A stretch of DNA of 64,000 bases, taken from Bugulina stolonifera. Taxonomy: Eukaryota; Bryozoa; Gymnolaemata; Cheilostomatida; Bugulidae. Position numbers and translations under genes: made by a program. Within the stretch, counting starts at the first letter, position 1, and each line of letters begins with the position of its first letter. This document shows, piece after piece, positions 14,401 through 26,304 of the stretch. The stretch lies in assembly GCA_935421135.1 (NCBI GenBank), contig OW285189.1, positions 20,090,298 through 20,154,297 of the forward strand, given 5' to 3'. The notes beneath the pieces are model-generated. The model searched no databases. It was not told where the DNA came from and worked only from the letters and a program-made list of their open reading frames with translations.

Positions 14401-17400
14401 CAGCACTGACTTGGCTCCAAAATTTTAGCAATGATTTGAGTTGTTGACTTGAAGTGTAACTTAGACTCAACTCTGTAGTTTACAGTGGGGTTTGTATGTG
14501 CATTGAGGTTTTTTGCTGATTTTTCCAAAATAGCTAAATGATACTGAAGTTTTCTTCTACCCCTCGGTTTAATTCAGTTTCTTAAACTCAGGAAAAAACT
14601 GAATGCTCAATTTTTAATTATTAAATACTAATTATCTATAATAATATGCAAATGTATAACTACTAGAATTGAGTGAAACTAAAGTACATGTGTAAGTACT
14701 GTACAATGGTTTTTCATCTGTTGTATACAATAAGATTAGCTAGGTATACAATACTACCCTCATCTGCAACTGTACCATAGGATTACTGCAGGTGCAATTC
14801 TATATTCAACTACAAGACAATAAAAAGGGGTAAATATACATGTACTTACATATGAGCCAGAAGAACGGTTTAAAATTGTACTTTTGCCTTACCTGCACAT
14901 TACCACATTTTACCACAACCCTGTACCTTTGTGATAGTTAAATTAAAATCACTTTTTGGTGGGGGGTCGGTTAAATTAAATATACGTTAAATAAAACTTG
15001 CAACAAAATTCTCAAAATCTTATTTTTTTCCTACTTTTTTCTGCATTAAATTAAACCATTGTACAGTATTCCAAGGATGACATCAATTATAAAGATGGAC
15101 CTTATAAAGATTGACCCGATGTATACCATTAATTCACCAGCCATTATTAGCCATTATCGGAAATAGAAGCTTAGAAGTAGTTTGACTTTTCAAGTTGAAT
15201 CTTGACTTTTCAAACTGAATCATAGATTCATAGGTTGGTTGTATTTTAAAGCGAAAGAAAAAGCAGTGAAAAACTAAATTGATACCGAAACACTCTCCTC
15301 TGCTTTTGATTGCCGTCCTTTGCTTCTAATCATTCATCACTTCCTTTCCTACTAGCGATTCCATTACATTTTGTATGTTTTTCCAATTTCATTACGTTTG
15401 TATTTATTTATTGGTATTTTTTGGATTATTTTACTATAAAGGAAGCGGAAGTTATTTTACTATAAGATTGCTATAAGGTAATGTCTCTCTGCTCTTAGCC
15501 TAAGTTCCTGAAGTCAGAGGAGCTTGAGTATTTAGCTTGGTGTTCATAAACACAGATAAATACAGACAACACAGTCTATGATTATCACAAGTACATAGCA
15601 TCACCAATCTGACATTGGCACTGACGAACCCAGTTGTCTAACTATTATTACTTGTTCTGTTGTGCAAGAATCAAGGAGCATACGACAGAGAGGACATCAT
15701 AATGTTATTTAGAATTTTCCTAACCGTTATCGAACTTTTACACATATGCTTTTGTATAAGCTGATAGGGTGCAGAGATGGATTGCCACGCTTGATGCTAT
15801 TGTACTTGACATGCATTTTTTATGCAGGTTTTTGCTATCACTTGAAGTTTTGTACTTGTACTCTACCTGCACTTCTCAATGCGAAAGTTAATACTTTACT
15901 TGTGCTTGGTTCAATTCTCAGAACGTCAACACTATATGTCACAGTTTCATTTATTTGTTACATTACTTTCTGTTGCAGAACTGGATTTGCTACCCCTACT
16001 GGCGACGTTCTTTGTGTCAATATTTGTCAACATTGAGGTAAGGAATGTACATGCACTGTATTCTATGCACTATATACATTAAAACAGGAGCACCATCGTA
16101 GATTACTACCTTATTACATATAGTGTGTTCTAGTGTGTTCGTATTTACACCAAGGTGTTAGTGTGGTAGCTACAATCACACCTTAGCAGCAAACCATAAT
16201 CCCCATCTTTCAGCTGTAGTTGAGTCTCTCTAATAACTACATTTTCCGAGGTGAATTTTTTAGTTATGAAATTGTAACTTGATTAGGCCTTTCGCTACAT
16301 TGCATTACATTACATTACATTGCATTGCATTGCATTGCATTGCATTGTATTGCATTGCATTGCATTGCATTGCATTGCATTGCATTGCGTTGCATTGCAT
16401 TACATTACATTACATTTGGAATCATAGCTGGTGTTACATTACTGATTCTTATAGAAGTTAAGGGCCTGTATTGCACTATAATGTTTTGTGATACAGTTTG
16501 GAATCATTGCTGGTGTTGGCGTTTCTGTAGTGATGGTACTTATACCAATGGCTAGGCCGAAGCTCTTGGTGAGTCTAATATATCACATAACTAATGTAGG
16601 CCGACATACAGTCATACACATTGTATAACAGCATACTTGCACTACTTGTACTTGTCTGTAGACCCTATATCAGTAGGTGTAGATGTACCCAGGTAGGCCT
16701 ACATACGTTATCTTATTCTAATTCTGTAAGATGTAATGCTAACTTTGCAACACAGCTTTTGATGTTGAATTATGTCGATATGTTATAACAGGATAGCCAC
16801 ATCCCCAAGTAAAATGGTATTGTCAATGTGATCAGGTAGCCTTTTACAGTTTTAATGAAAAATATTGATATCTGCTAGTAATATCCTTCAGCTGTCATGT
16901 TATGTAATCTTTTAATTAAAAATGGTAATGACGTTGTTTTACAGCTTCCAGAATTATCTAGACAAGTAGCATTCATGGAGTTAAATGAACTCTCAGCTTG
17001 ATTAAGCTGGCTGTTTCACTCAGTATAATAATGATAGTAGTTGGTATAGTTTAGGTGTTAGAGTATACATACTATATGTGCTAATAGACAGCAAGCTGTA
17101 CATGTAGCCGATAGATTATAACAATGTGTATATTTAATTCTCACCTTAGGTCACCTATGCAAAGGCATCTAAATACAGAGAAGCTGCCAGTTCAGATGAT
17201 GAAGAGGTAAATGAACACCCAATGATCTCTAGAATCACATCTGATAACACAGTACATTGTCTCAGGGCAGATGTCAATGGTCTTAATATCTGAAGACTTG
17301 GTCAACTTGCTGTGTAAAAATGGTTGATTCGTATGGTTTGTTTGGGGATACTAACTACATACTGCAGTTCCTCTGGTCACGCACTTCCCCTTTACAATAC

Positions 17401-18202
17401 ATGTTCATGTATTAGACTATCAAACTACCAGAATTGCATATACGACTACATTGTATATTAGGACTATCAGCTATATGCTGCATGCGAGTATATTATGCAG
17501 TGCCTACATTGTACAGTAGATAGGCCTACAACATACATAACCCTGTCTATATATATGACATAACATGTACATATCATAGGTAGAATGTGTACTCTTATAG
17601 TTTTATGTGGACGTCATGCTATATAACACATTACTGTAGGACGCTGCTGTTGTGTTGGAACCAGCGCAAGGTTTGACCTTCCCTGGCGTAGAGTATATCA
17701 AGGACAAAGTGATGAAGCACGGGGTGTATGAGAAGCCCCCTAAAGCAGTCGTACTGAACGCTATGCACTTCTCTAACTGTGACTACACCATGGTGCTGGG
17801 AATAACTCAGCTATCTGATTACTTCTCTAAACATGATCTCAAGTTTGTGTTGGCCTGCTGTCCAGTAAGTACACTCCCCTCAACCCCCCCCCCCCCCATA
17901 CTCTACTCAATCAGTTCACTTGCCCCTGGGCTATCAACTTGTCACTGTTTTTAAAGTTTTTCTGTTGCAATTCGCCTGGTTTTGAAACACTATAAGAAAA
18001 CAATCTGATTGATTGTTTGTTTGGGAGAAAAATAGAGCAAGAATTTTTGTTCATGTTAATAATATTATCTGAAATTACTAAAGATTTCATTTCTGCCTGT
18101 TGAGGGGTCTTTACCCTTTCACTCGTTTGGACATGCATGTAAAATGATGCAACACATGAAGGTCTACTACTGCTACTGCTACTGCTACTGCTACTGCTAC
18201 TG

Positions 18203-18238
<36 letters not shown>

Positions 18239-21200
18239 TTCAAAGTGATTCTGTTGTGAAACTAAGATCTGTTTGATTGTTCTGTGATTCACTGAAAATG
18301 GGATTCCTGAAATTGTCTAAGAGTACCTTTCCCAAAGAGAGGTCAATGCCCTCTAAGTCTATTATACATGTAAACCCTCTCAGTCTATTATACATACACT
18401 GTATATACCCTCTCAGTTTATTATACACGTATACCCTCTCAATCTAATATACATGTGGGCCCTTCAGTTAAATCCAGTTTCAGGCCATTAGCACATTTAG
18501 CACAAAGTTTTAGCACCGACAGTGTTACTTACATGTGCATTAGCAATACTCGGTATTGCACCTTTACTCAATAGGATCATTATATTTATAGAGAATTACA
18601 TAGAATACACACCTTATTTCTAAAATTCATTTGAAAGTGTAAATATGGTGATATAGGGTTGATTGAGGTTATTTCTATTTGGTGAGATCACTGCCTCTAC
18701 TCCACCCCTTTAATATAATATTCCCAGAATAGATGTGAATATTATTCAGTGAATGAATGAAAATTTTATTTCTGCAAAGCTGTACAGTAGTATCCACTTC
18801 TTTTTGGTTTTTTAATCAGGTAATTTTTTCTTTGGATTTTTATAATATTAGCTTTTTTACTTGCTATCATGCCATTTGGTTGATTTTTAATTCCAGTAGA
18901 CTATTAGTACCTAAATTTCAGGCAAGGGCCAACTTGCTCACGGATGTTCCAGCCCGCTTCCTTCACAGGGTTACAAACCCACAGGCCTGGGCCAAAAGCG
19001 AAATCCTCCTTTTCATACAAGAAAGCTGGGTGTGCCGGTGAGTTAGGGATGGTCTCCTCCGACCAAGCTAAATCCCTGGTTGATAGCCCTTTAGACCTGG
19101 GCCGACTAACCATCTTAGAACTTTTATTTTCGACCCAAGTGAGTCCAAGAGGTCATGCAGACACCCTAGGCCTTACAACAAAGATGTCTTCAATAAGAAT
19201 AAGGAAACTGATCTCCACTATCTTATTGAGGATAATACAAGTTTATTCTTGTGTTATCATTTAGTTATAAATCATTATTGATTAATAATGTTTTGGTTTC
19301 TCATTATTAAAACTTTTTTTTTGCAGGAGGAAATCAAGGAAACATTAGTGGCAGCTAAAATCAAAAAGCTGAAGTTCAGTGACACTATAGAAGCAGCACT
19401 TCAACTATCATTTGGTCAGTCTGCTGGCTCTGCTAACTCCTCTGCTAACTCCTCTGCTGACCCTTGTACTGACCCTTGTACTGTAGCATGCAATAACTTA
19501 GAGCTAGATCTGATACCTAATAGGGATAGACACACCCAGAGTGATTCGATGCACCAAAATGGATATTCCTTTCCAAACCATGATATTTCCTGAATATATA
19601 TGTGGGTTTTCCTGCTTGATCTCAAAATGTAGCAGTGGTGCTTTCATCACATGTTCTGTGGCTAACCGCTAAACTAGTACTTTATGCCTTAGACCACAGG
19701 CTACAGAGTGAAGGTACTGGTCTTAGATACTACAGACGAATTCCCAGTTTAATACGGTGTATCAGATTTACATAGTTGTATTATACATACACGTCTGCTC
19801 TGCTGTATATGCCACCCCATGCTATGCTGCATATACTTTATGTGGATATCTCTACTCCGGTCTTCTATATAGGAATATATACTACTTATTTATTTATAGG
19901 CCTCATAGCTAGTATATCTACATGTGGATGGTTATTATAAATTTTATAACTGAACAGTAGCAGGCACTGTTTAATTTTATAAGAGATTCTAATCATCTAC
20001 TGCAAGGTTGGTTACCAATACATGTAGTGTACCTTCTGAAAAGCCCACTGGTCAATACAGTCATATGTATTGCATTACAATATCATAGCATTGTGTATTC
20101 TGGAACTCTACCAAGTCACAGCTACTGCAGTCAGCAGTGACATTTTTAATGATGTTATTATATCATTAGTCCGTCCACCTCAGTCCTTTATCTCATTTCT
20201 CAGACTATGGCTTATTCTATAGATGTACACTGAATTTTTGGCTAGTCTTTTTCTGGAACAATCTTGTCATTTGTTGTTATATTTTAATACTGTTGAATTT
20301 ATTTATTTTTTTAAAAATTTAATTTATTTGCTACGTACAAGTGTGGTGTATTACAAATCATGTAGGCCTTATGTATTAACTTTGCATACTGTTGTTTTCT
20401 CCTGGTATCATCTTCTAATTAAATTCGGGAATTTAATTGAACCAGTACTGTTACTCTATAGTCACTGTATAGTCACTGTGAAGTTACTATATAGTCACTG
20501 TATAGTCACTGTATAGTCACTGTATAATAGTCACTGTATAGTCACTGTATAATAGTCACTGTATAATAGTCACTGTATAATAGTCACTGTATAATAGTAA
20601 CAGTATAATAGTCACTGTATAATAGTCACTGTATAATAGTCACTGTATAATAGTCACTGTATAATAGTCACTGTATAATAGTCACTGTATAATAGTCACT
20701 GTATAATAGTCACTGTATTATAGTCACTGTATAATAGTCACTGTATAATAGTCACTGTAATAATAGTCACTGTATAATAGTAACAGTATAATAGTCACTG
20801 TATAATAGTCACTGTATAATAGTCACTGTATAATAGTCACTGTATTATAGTCACTGTATAATAGTCACTGTATAATAGTCACTGTATAATAGTCACTGTA
20901 TTATAGTCACTGTATAATAGACACTGTATAATAGACACTGTATAATAGTCACTGTATAATAGTCACTGTATAATAGTCACTGTATAATAGTCACTGTATA
21001 ATAGTCACTGTATAATAGTCACTGTATAATAGTCACTGTATAATAGTCACTGTATTATAGTCACTGTATAATAGTCACTTCTATGATTACTCAAATAATG
21101 TTCAATGCAAATGCAGCAGCAAACATAGAAGTTGCATGGTGATAGCTGACAGTAGTTGCATAGTGATAGCATGTGGTTTTGCTATTTGCACTCCATCATT

Positions 21201-23175
21201 GAGGTGATGAGATTTTACTATGCACTCAAGTTGGTTGAGAACTTTATATTTTTTATTGATTGTTATGCCAATCTATATTTATAAATCCAATATTACTGTC
21301 CAATTTCCCATCACTGCTACTGCTAGGTATCCCCTGTAGATGGCTTGTCTTTATTGACATTTTTATTCTACTCGGTAACATCAGGTATTTTCATGTGCAA
21401 TTCATGCATCATAGGTCATTAGTTTTTAACACCTAGGCATTTGTACATTACTAAGGACTAGTCACACAGCAACAAAATTAAATAATGTAGGTAAGGTGGT
21501 TGAACAATGAGGTGGATGGACAGTGGGGTGGATAGACAGTGAAGCGGATGGGCAGTGGGGTGGATAGACAGTGAAGCGGATGGACAGTGGGGTAGCCTCT
21601 CCCTTCATTTACTAACAATTTATCCAGGAGGATGTTAGTTTAGTCAATGTACTCAACCCACCCAGCTGTCTGAGCAATAATTGAATTACATCTAAGCAAA
21701 GAGTCCAACATCCGTGATTGCATAAGGTTGACATTGTGTCAGTACAGGGCCTGTGGATATGAACATATTTCTCTTTGGTACCCATCAGCATATGAATTAT
21801 GTTTTATAAATTGTGAAATACAATGCAAGATTGAACTAGAGTACCAGCTACCAATCAGTGTGAGCATGTCAAAAGTAGTGTTCCCTCCCCCACATCTAGC
21901 GTAGTACCACCAAAGTACATGAATATGTGAACCTACTAAGGGCAATATGATTAACATTTGTAAAGTTTGAATGGACATTCACATATTTCTACTTCCTACT
22001 GGCATTATTTCACTCCTACACCTCACCACATGTAGAAATTCCGAGACAGGTGCTCACAGAGTATGAATATTAATGTAGCTCAGTCACTTTGTTGGTTGTT
22101 TTTATAAAACAAACATGCATCATGATATATTTATGAGCTGGTGCTGCTGCTTTGGGCCTGCATAACCTTAGTTCTATAAAAGTCCTTACAATGTTGTTTT
22201 GCACGACTAGATTTATACATGCAATTATTAAGTGGCAGTCCTTCCTTTTAAAAATAAGAATATACTCTGGGCAGACATTCTAAAACAATTTGACTGGCAC
22301 AATGCCATCCTTCCTGAAAGCAACTTACTATAACAGTCAACAGTATTGGCCCAAAATTTCTCATAAATTCCAAAGATGACATACTTTTCGGGAGCATATT
22401 TTTCTGTTGGACTATGACAGATGGTGATTTTATCTTCATTCCGACTTGGTATTAGGAAATTTGTTGCAGCCTATTTGAGCATTTTCCATTTTTTGCCATT
22501 CATGTGGTATTGTATTGCAAAATTCTTTACTCATCACGCTTTGAAGCTCCCTCAGACAGATAATTTATATAGGAAGTATAATACATGTATATATTATGTG
22601 TGGATAATTGTGAGTGCAGCTACTCTTGTAGGCTATACTCGTACAGGTAAAAAGCGCTACTCTGGATTCAATTATATTGTGACCTCTGACCTTAGGGAAC
22701 TGATGCAATATTTGCAATCTTTGGATGTTCTAGACAGACTTCTCTACTGGCCCTTGTTGTTCATGCTGTTATGTTGATATACCTACCAAACTTTACATAG
22801 GTTATACCAGCTTGTGCTAAAACTATGTTTTGTAGCAAAACCACAACTTTTCTGCAATTTGTTAGTGATTCAACTTGCTAGCTTCCCCGTCACTTTAATA
22901 CAGTTTACATTATTTATGATCTTTCGCCACGTTTGGTTTTTGTTCTAAACCATCCTCTAACATTTTTGTGAATTTTTGGAAATATTAGACACCAAGCTAC
23001 ATGTATTTCCGTTAAGCAGCTAGATTTTTTTTAACGCAAATGTGTACATTTTACAGTTGCTAACGATGGGGATGGTTCAAGTGACGGAGACTCGAGTAGC
23101 ACACATACATACAGTAATGCTGCATACAACGCTGACGGAGAGAACGAAACGAAAATAGCTGACGATTCTGTATAA
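2422..23175 (+). CDS. SLC26A11: SLC26A11-like sulfate/anion transporter (SulP family), multi-exon gene with two alternative 3' ends
   Basis: SulP/SLC26 anion exchanger with many membrane segments and a cytoplasmic C-terminal STAS domain. Exons with continuous phase: 2422-2581, 4563-4701, 5064-5166, 5350-5560, 6853-6938, 7251-7330, 7915-8057, 8767-8966, 9371-9443, 10145-10256, 11558-11754, 15979-16037, 16497-16568, 17150-17206, 17640-17864, then 19327-19593 (stop), or 19327-19414 joined to 23057-23175 (stop). These give about 727 or 707 residues. Hallmarks: GLAYALVAELPPQ, YGLYSAFMG, ITMGPTAIMSLL, LESIAIAKAF, SYPVTGSFSR, INSQSGVRTPAGG, and the STAS block DAAVVLEPAQGLTFPG with NCDYTMVLGI. The first exon is Cys-rich (RCYSCCTCC) and is included only because its donor phase fits the next acceptor, so the true start is the weakest point. 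SLC26A11 is the closest member I recognise. Confidence 0.88.
7540..7624 (+). repeat. Possible 3' tail of a dispersed retroelement ending in a TTA microsatellite
   Basis: A GC-richer block (GCCACGTTAAAGAATTG is typical of the type) ends in a short run of TTA repeats inside an SLC26A11-like intron. This looks like the 3' end of a LINE or SINE insertion. No coding part is present, so the assignment is tentative. Confidence 0.3.
8637..8752 (+). repeat. Minisatellite, about 34-bp unit, 3-4 copies
   Basis: Imperfect head-to-tail copies, each containing CTACCCATGTAGAGTGTC followed by a TACTAGTAGTT word. They lie just upstream of the acceptor of the exon at 8767. Confidence 0.8.
13647..13913 (-). 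pseudogene. Open frame of 88 codons in an intron, probably transposon-derived
   Basis: A minus-strand frame, charged and helical in look (VRRENLRNKKRANKVE then ADEFYDDLILEEIRENC), lies within the large SLC26A11-like intron and next to the Gypsy relic on the same strand. It has no recognised domain. I read it as a decayed mobile-element piece rather than a host gene, mainly because of the neighbour. Confidence 0.35.
14104..14420 (-). pseudogene. Ty3/Gypsy reverse transcriptase relic (frameshifted)
   Basis: Reverse-strand translation shows pieces of a Ty3/Gypsy-type reverse transcriptase spread over more than one frame: PREWCGV, then APKANGYTRIC, then FSKMDANPGFCQI (which holds the first catalytic Asp region) and RLLTKFITPV. 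Stops and frameshifts separate the pieces, and the YxDD region is not present. It is a short, dead, antisense copy in an SLC26A11-like intron. No LTRs were recognised. Confidence 0.75.
16296..16413 (+). repeat. Pentanucleotide microsatellite (CATTG/CATTA)n
   Basis: About 22 copies of a 5-bp unit, mostly CATTG with CATTA at both ends, inside the SLC26A11-like intron before the exon at 16497. It creates long but meaningless open frames. Confidence 0.95.
16415..16435 (+). repeat. Second copy of the first 21 bp of the exon at 16497
   Basis: Twenty of 21 bases match the start of the downstream exon (16497-16517), and both copies read FGIIAGV. This copy lies 82 bp upstream directly after the microsatellite, has no AG acceptor before it, and diverges afterwards, so it is probably not used as an exon. 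Confidence 0.55.
18165..18238 (+). repeat. Trinucleotide microsatellite (CTG/CTA)n
   Basis: An array of CTACTG then pure CTA triplets in an SLC26A11-like intron. The reverse strand reads as a polyserine frame, which I do not regard as a gene. Confidence 0.95.
18340..18460 (+). repeat. Short tandem repeat, 5 degenerate copies
   Basis: Degenerate copies of CCCTCTCAGTCTATTATACA, spaced by a few bases, lie in an SLC26A11-like intron. Confidence 0.7.
20455..21080 (+). repeat. Minisatellite, TAGTCACTGTATAA unit, more than 40 copies
   Basis: About 625 bp of a 14-bp unit (TAGTCACTGTATAA) with 11-bp variants at the left end and sporadic single-base variants (TATTATAG, ACACTG, AACAGT). It lies in the last SLC26A11-like intron, between the two alternative 3' ends of the gene. 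Confidence 0.98.
21500..21598 (+). repeat. Minisatellite with GGATGGACAGTGGGGT-type unit
   Basis: Alternating units GGATGGACAGTGGGGT and GGATAGACAGTGAAGC form a 32-34 bp higher-order repeat, about three rounds, in the last SLC26A11-like intron. Confidence 0.8.
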
Positions 23176-23585
23176 TCAGCCGTAAATGTTGAATATATCT
23201 CTACATGTCCTTGAACTTAGCTTTCCAATATATGCGCTACATACAACTGCCTACTCGAGGTGGGAACGGTTCTTAGCTATCGACCTGATATCTACTCTAT
23301 AACTTTTAAGGAATCTATATAATATATATACTGTTAGTTGTTAAACATACATTCATTCTTGTATATTCACTTTTCTGCTAATTTTTCTCTTTTAGCTAAC
23401 TGACACGTCAGATATTACCTGTCACATCTGGCTAGACCTATCTGTATTTTATTTTATTTATGATTCTACTTGGTTTTGTGACTTTTTTATAAGTATAACA
23501 CAATATTCTTTTTGTGGTGACACAAAACAATTTATTAGATTATTCTTACGATACCATGATAATAATGCTATTTCAAAAGATATGG

Positions 23586-23596
23586 AATAAAATAAA
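23586..23596 (+). terminator. Candidate poly(A) signal of the SLC26A11-like gene
   Basis: Two overlapping AATAAA hexamers lie about 410 bp after the distal stop at 23175, before the convergent prepropeptide gene. It would serve the spliced isoform. Use is inferred. Confidence 0.4.
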
Positions 23597-23878
23597 TATA
23601 TAACCATAATACTGCAAGGTTAACAGTGCACCACATTAATAAATTATATCAACAGAAACAATAGAAGCATTGTATACAACAACAAAAACATTGTATACAA
23701 CAATAGAAACACAACAATTTTCATCAAAAATAAAAAGCAGCTACAATGTACCTACGATGAACATGGACAGCATCTTAACCAGCAGTAACATAATACTTAT
23801 ACAAATGCACCAAATATTTATTTACCCAATAACCAGAGAGCATTCTGTATAATTATACAGTTAAATTTCATGCCTCTC

Positions 23879-24880
23879 TCAGCCCCAATAGCAGTTGACT
23901 ATGTTAACTAAACATCTGTATATTCTTTTGTTTGCAGCAGGGCTGACAGCAGTTTGCGGGATGTTCTCTCTGCCGAGTACAGAGCGTCTATCGAGAGGAA
24001 TGTTGGTTCCTCCAGATAGCTTGTCCAATATCTCCATTAGGCCAGACATTTCTCTTCGAGGGGAGAACTCTATTTCATCAGGAATACCTTGATGCGAGGC
24101 CTCCTGCTCCATATTCTTAAACACATCCGACTCTTTGTTCAGCAAAGAGGTTCCATCTAGGACTGAGTAAGGGCTGTCAGCTGCCTAAAATATGGATGGA
24201 CCAGAAATGATCGTAAAGTAACAATAAACACGGCAAAAATTGTGTGCAGCAAGGTTGCACACAATTCCACAAGCTGAGACACTTGCATCATTTCAAACAG
24301 TGTTGGCAGCATGGTTTGCTAGTCTCATTGTGACATGCATGATTGAGTCGTTTTCTCTTTCTTAATTTTTAATTGCGGATATATTATTATTCCAACCATT
24401 AATATTCTCTTCATCACTTACATGTAGCATTGTCTACTAAATATCCTGACTTTGCAACAATTAGAATATTAGCTCAAAAACGTTCAAATCCAGAACCAAA
24501 TGTCTAGCTGCAGAATATAGTACAATAGCTAACAGATAATTATCTTCAAAATGTCTCCCTATTTTTACCTCATGTTCCCTTCCCACTGGATTGTATTAGT
24601 TTTGTGATATCAGATCAAACTTAGGTACAATATATTAGTTTTCATGCATTGTTATGTTGTTGTCATGATGCACTACCCAGTAAGGAAGTCCTTGCTTCAT
24701 TTATAATTGACTATTTGCAATGCACATACATGTATAAAATATACTTACATGTGGAATTTTCATCCGCTGAGTCTCTGTATGGCCGAATCTATCAACCATG
24801 TTACTGCCCATAGGAAGTGCATTAGTTATATAACCGTGCACCAAGGCTACCATTGCCAGCTGTATGAGTTCCACCTTCAT
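23879..24880 (-). CDS. Secreted prepropeptide 1 (putative neuropeptide/peptide-hormone precursor), two exons
   Basis: Exon 1 is 24880 down to 24749 (44 codons). It starts with a signal peptide (MKVELIQLAMVALVHG, probable cleavage near TNA/LP) and ends at a perfect GTAAGT donor. Exon 2 is 24184 down to 23879, in phase 0 after a TTTTAG acceptor. The 145-residue product has a helical centre (MSGLMEILDKLSGG), dibasic RR and KR sites, and a C-terminal peptide IYRCLVNIVNCYWG directly before the stop. Two cysteines six residues apart predict a disulphide ring, and the terminal glycine predicts an amidated tryptophan. The layout is that of a peptide-hormone precursor. The ring size recalls allatostatin C/somatostatin peptides, but I do not recognise the sequence. 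It is a close paralogue of the gene at 26305-27113. Confidence 0.8.
24185..24748 (-). other. Intron of prepropeptide gene 1
   Basis: A 564-bp GT-AG intron between the signal-peptide exon and the mature-peptide exon. No other element was recognised in it. Confidence 0.7.
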
Positions 24881-25160
24881 TGTACTTTAATTGCTTATAC
24901 TAATAAATTTTTAAAGAAATAATGTTATATTTTTGCTGCTATTACTATTCAACCCAAGACCTGTCTAAGAATGACTTCCAGTGCAAGCTTCACCCAATAA
25001 AATAGTAAATGTGACATGTGACAATACAAATAATGCAGTTTATGTTAATATCATTCCAAATTCCCTTATTTTATTGGCTAGTTTAACAAAACGTCCAGTA
25101 GGAACAGTCCAGTAGGAAGACATTGCAGAGGCGGATACTTGAAAGGCGCTAGCACCTTGT

Positions 25161-25264
25161 ATGTGTATAATATTGTATGCTATATGAGTGGACATGTATC
25201 ATTATTTAAATATAGACATATAATTATACATGTGCACTCATATAGCATACAATACTATACACAT
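25161..25264. repeat. Palindromic element (hairpin/MITE-like), about 40-bp arms
   Basis: The left arm holds TATTGTATGCTATATGAGTG and the right arm holds its near-exact complement, with an AT-rich loop of about 25 bp. It lies between the two prepropeptide genes. It could be a small foldback transposon. No clear target duplication was identified. Confidence 0.65.
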
Positions 25265-26304
25265 CACACATGTATATCTAACATTGATGTACAGTAGGTT
25301 AGAAAGTGCAGGAGAGATTAAAATGACACTGAATGAAATAATATTTGAATCTTTTAATGTTCTATTTGTTGTAGTAGATGTATAAGTGATACGGTTGTCA
25401 TAGTGTGGATATTGTGCAGAAAAGTTAATTGGCGTAGAGCAGAATTTGCCTTCCAAGATATAATTTTCATGTAAAGTCCTGGTTACATGCACTAGAAGTA
25501 ATAATATGAACAATAATGTAATGATATGAACAATAATATGTATGTTTTATTGCTACCATCTTATATTTAACATATCTACAATGTAATATAATTCTACATT
25601 TATAGTAGATTCATATACATGTAATTATGGCTATTATGCCTATTCAATGACCAATCATATCATATTAAAGTAATAGAATTTTACATGAGTAATTCCTATC
25701 ATCCTCCTATCACAGAGTAATAACGCAGATTTCAAAAGTTCTATTTGGTATTTAGCATGTCACATAGAACTATCAGGCATAGAATGACTTGAATGCAGAA
25801 CAACAAAGATTACTATACACAATAAAATGGGCTGGATGCACAGCCATATGTATAATTTATATGAATGTGAAATATAAATTATTTGCTAAGTGTTCGCACG
25901 GAGATAGTTTTTGTATTTCATATTGATCTCTGTTCTGAATGTTTTTTTAATGTTAGTAAAGGAATTCCCTGGTAATGTAGTTACTAGCGTCAATATAAAA
26001 ATATGCAAAAATCAATATTAAAATATAAAACTAGAAAATATAAAACTGGTGATTTCAATCATTAATTTCTCTTTAGTGTGAAATTTGATAGAATTTTAAA
26101 AATAATATACATAGTTATAGAAATCATCAAAACCTGCCATATGGTATTGAAGGTCTACTATTCTAAAGAGAGAGATTGTCATAATACCTACAGAATTATA
26201 TGTCTCAGGGTCAAAGCTTCTCAGCATCAACGTTAGGAATAATTATACAGTAAACATTTACATTACAATGTGTTGTATAGTGTAGTCCATGTAGCAAATA
26301 AATA

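Noticed and set aside
16279..16555. Open frames of 60 and 76 codons
   Set aside because: They arise from the pentanucleotide CATTG array; a 5-bp repeat without stops is open in every frame.
17911..18243. Polyserine frame on the minus strand (110 codons)
   Set aside because: Produced by the CTG/CTA microsatellite; the rest has no protein-like features.
20455..21080. CRISPR-like regular repeats
   Set aside because: The units are contiguous 11-14 bp copies without spacers in an animal intron; it is a minisatellite.
22421..22777. 118-codon hydrophobic frame
   Set aside because: No recognisable membrane-protein family or splice context; inside the last SLC26A11-like intron; likely chance.
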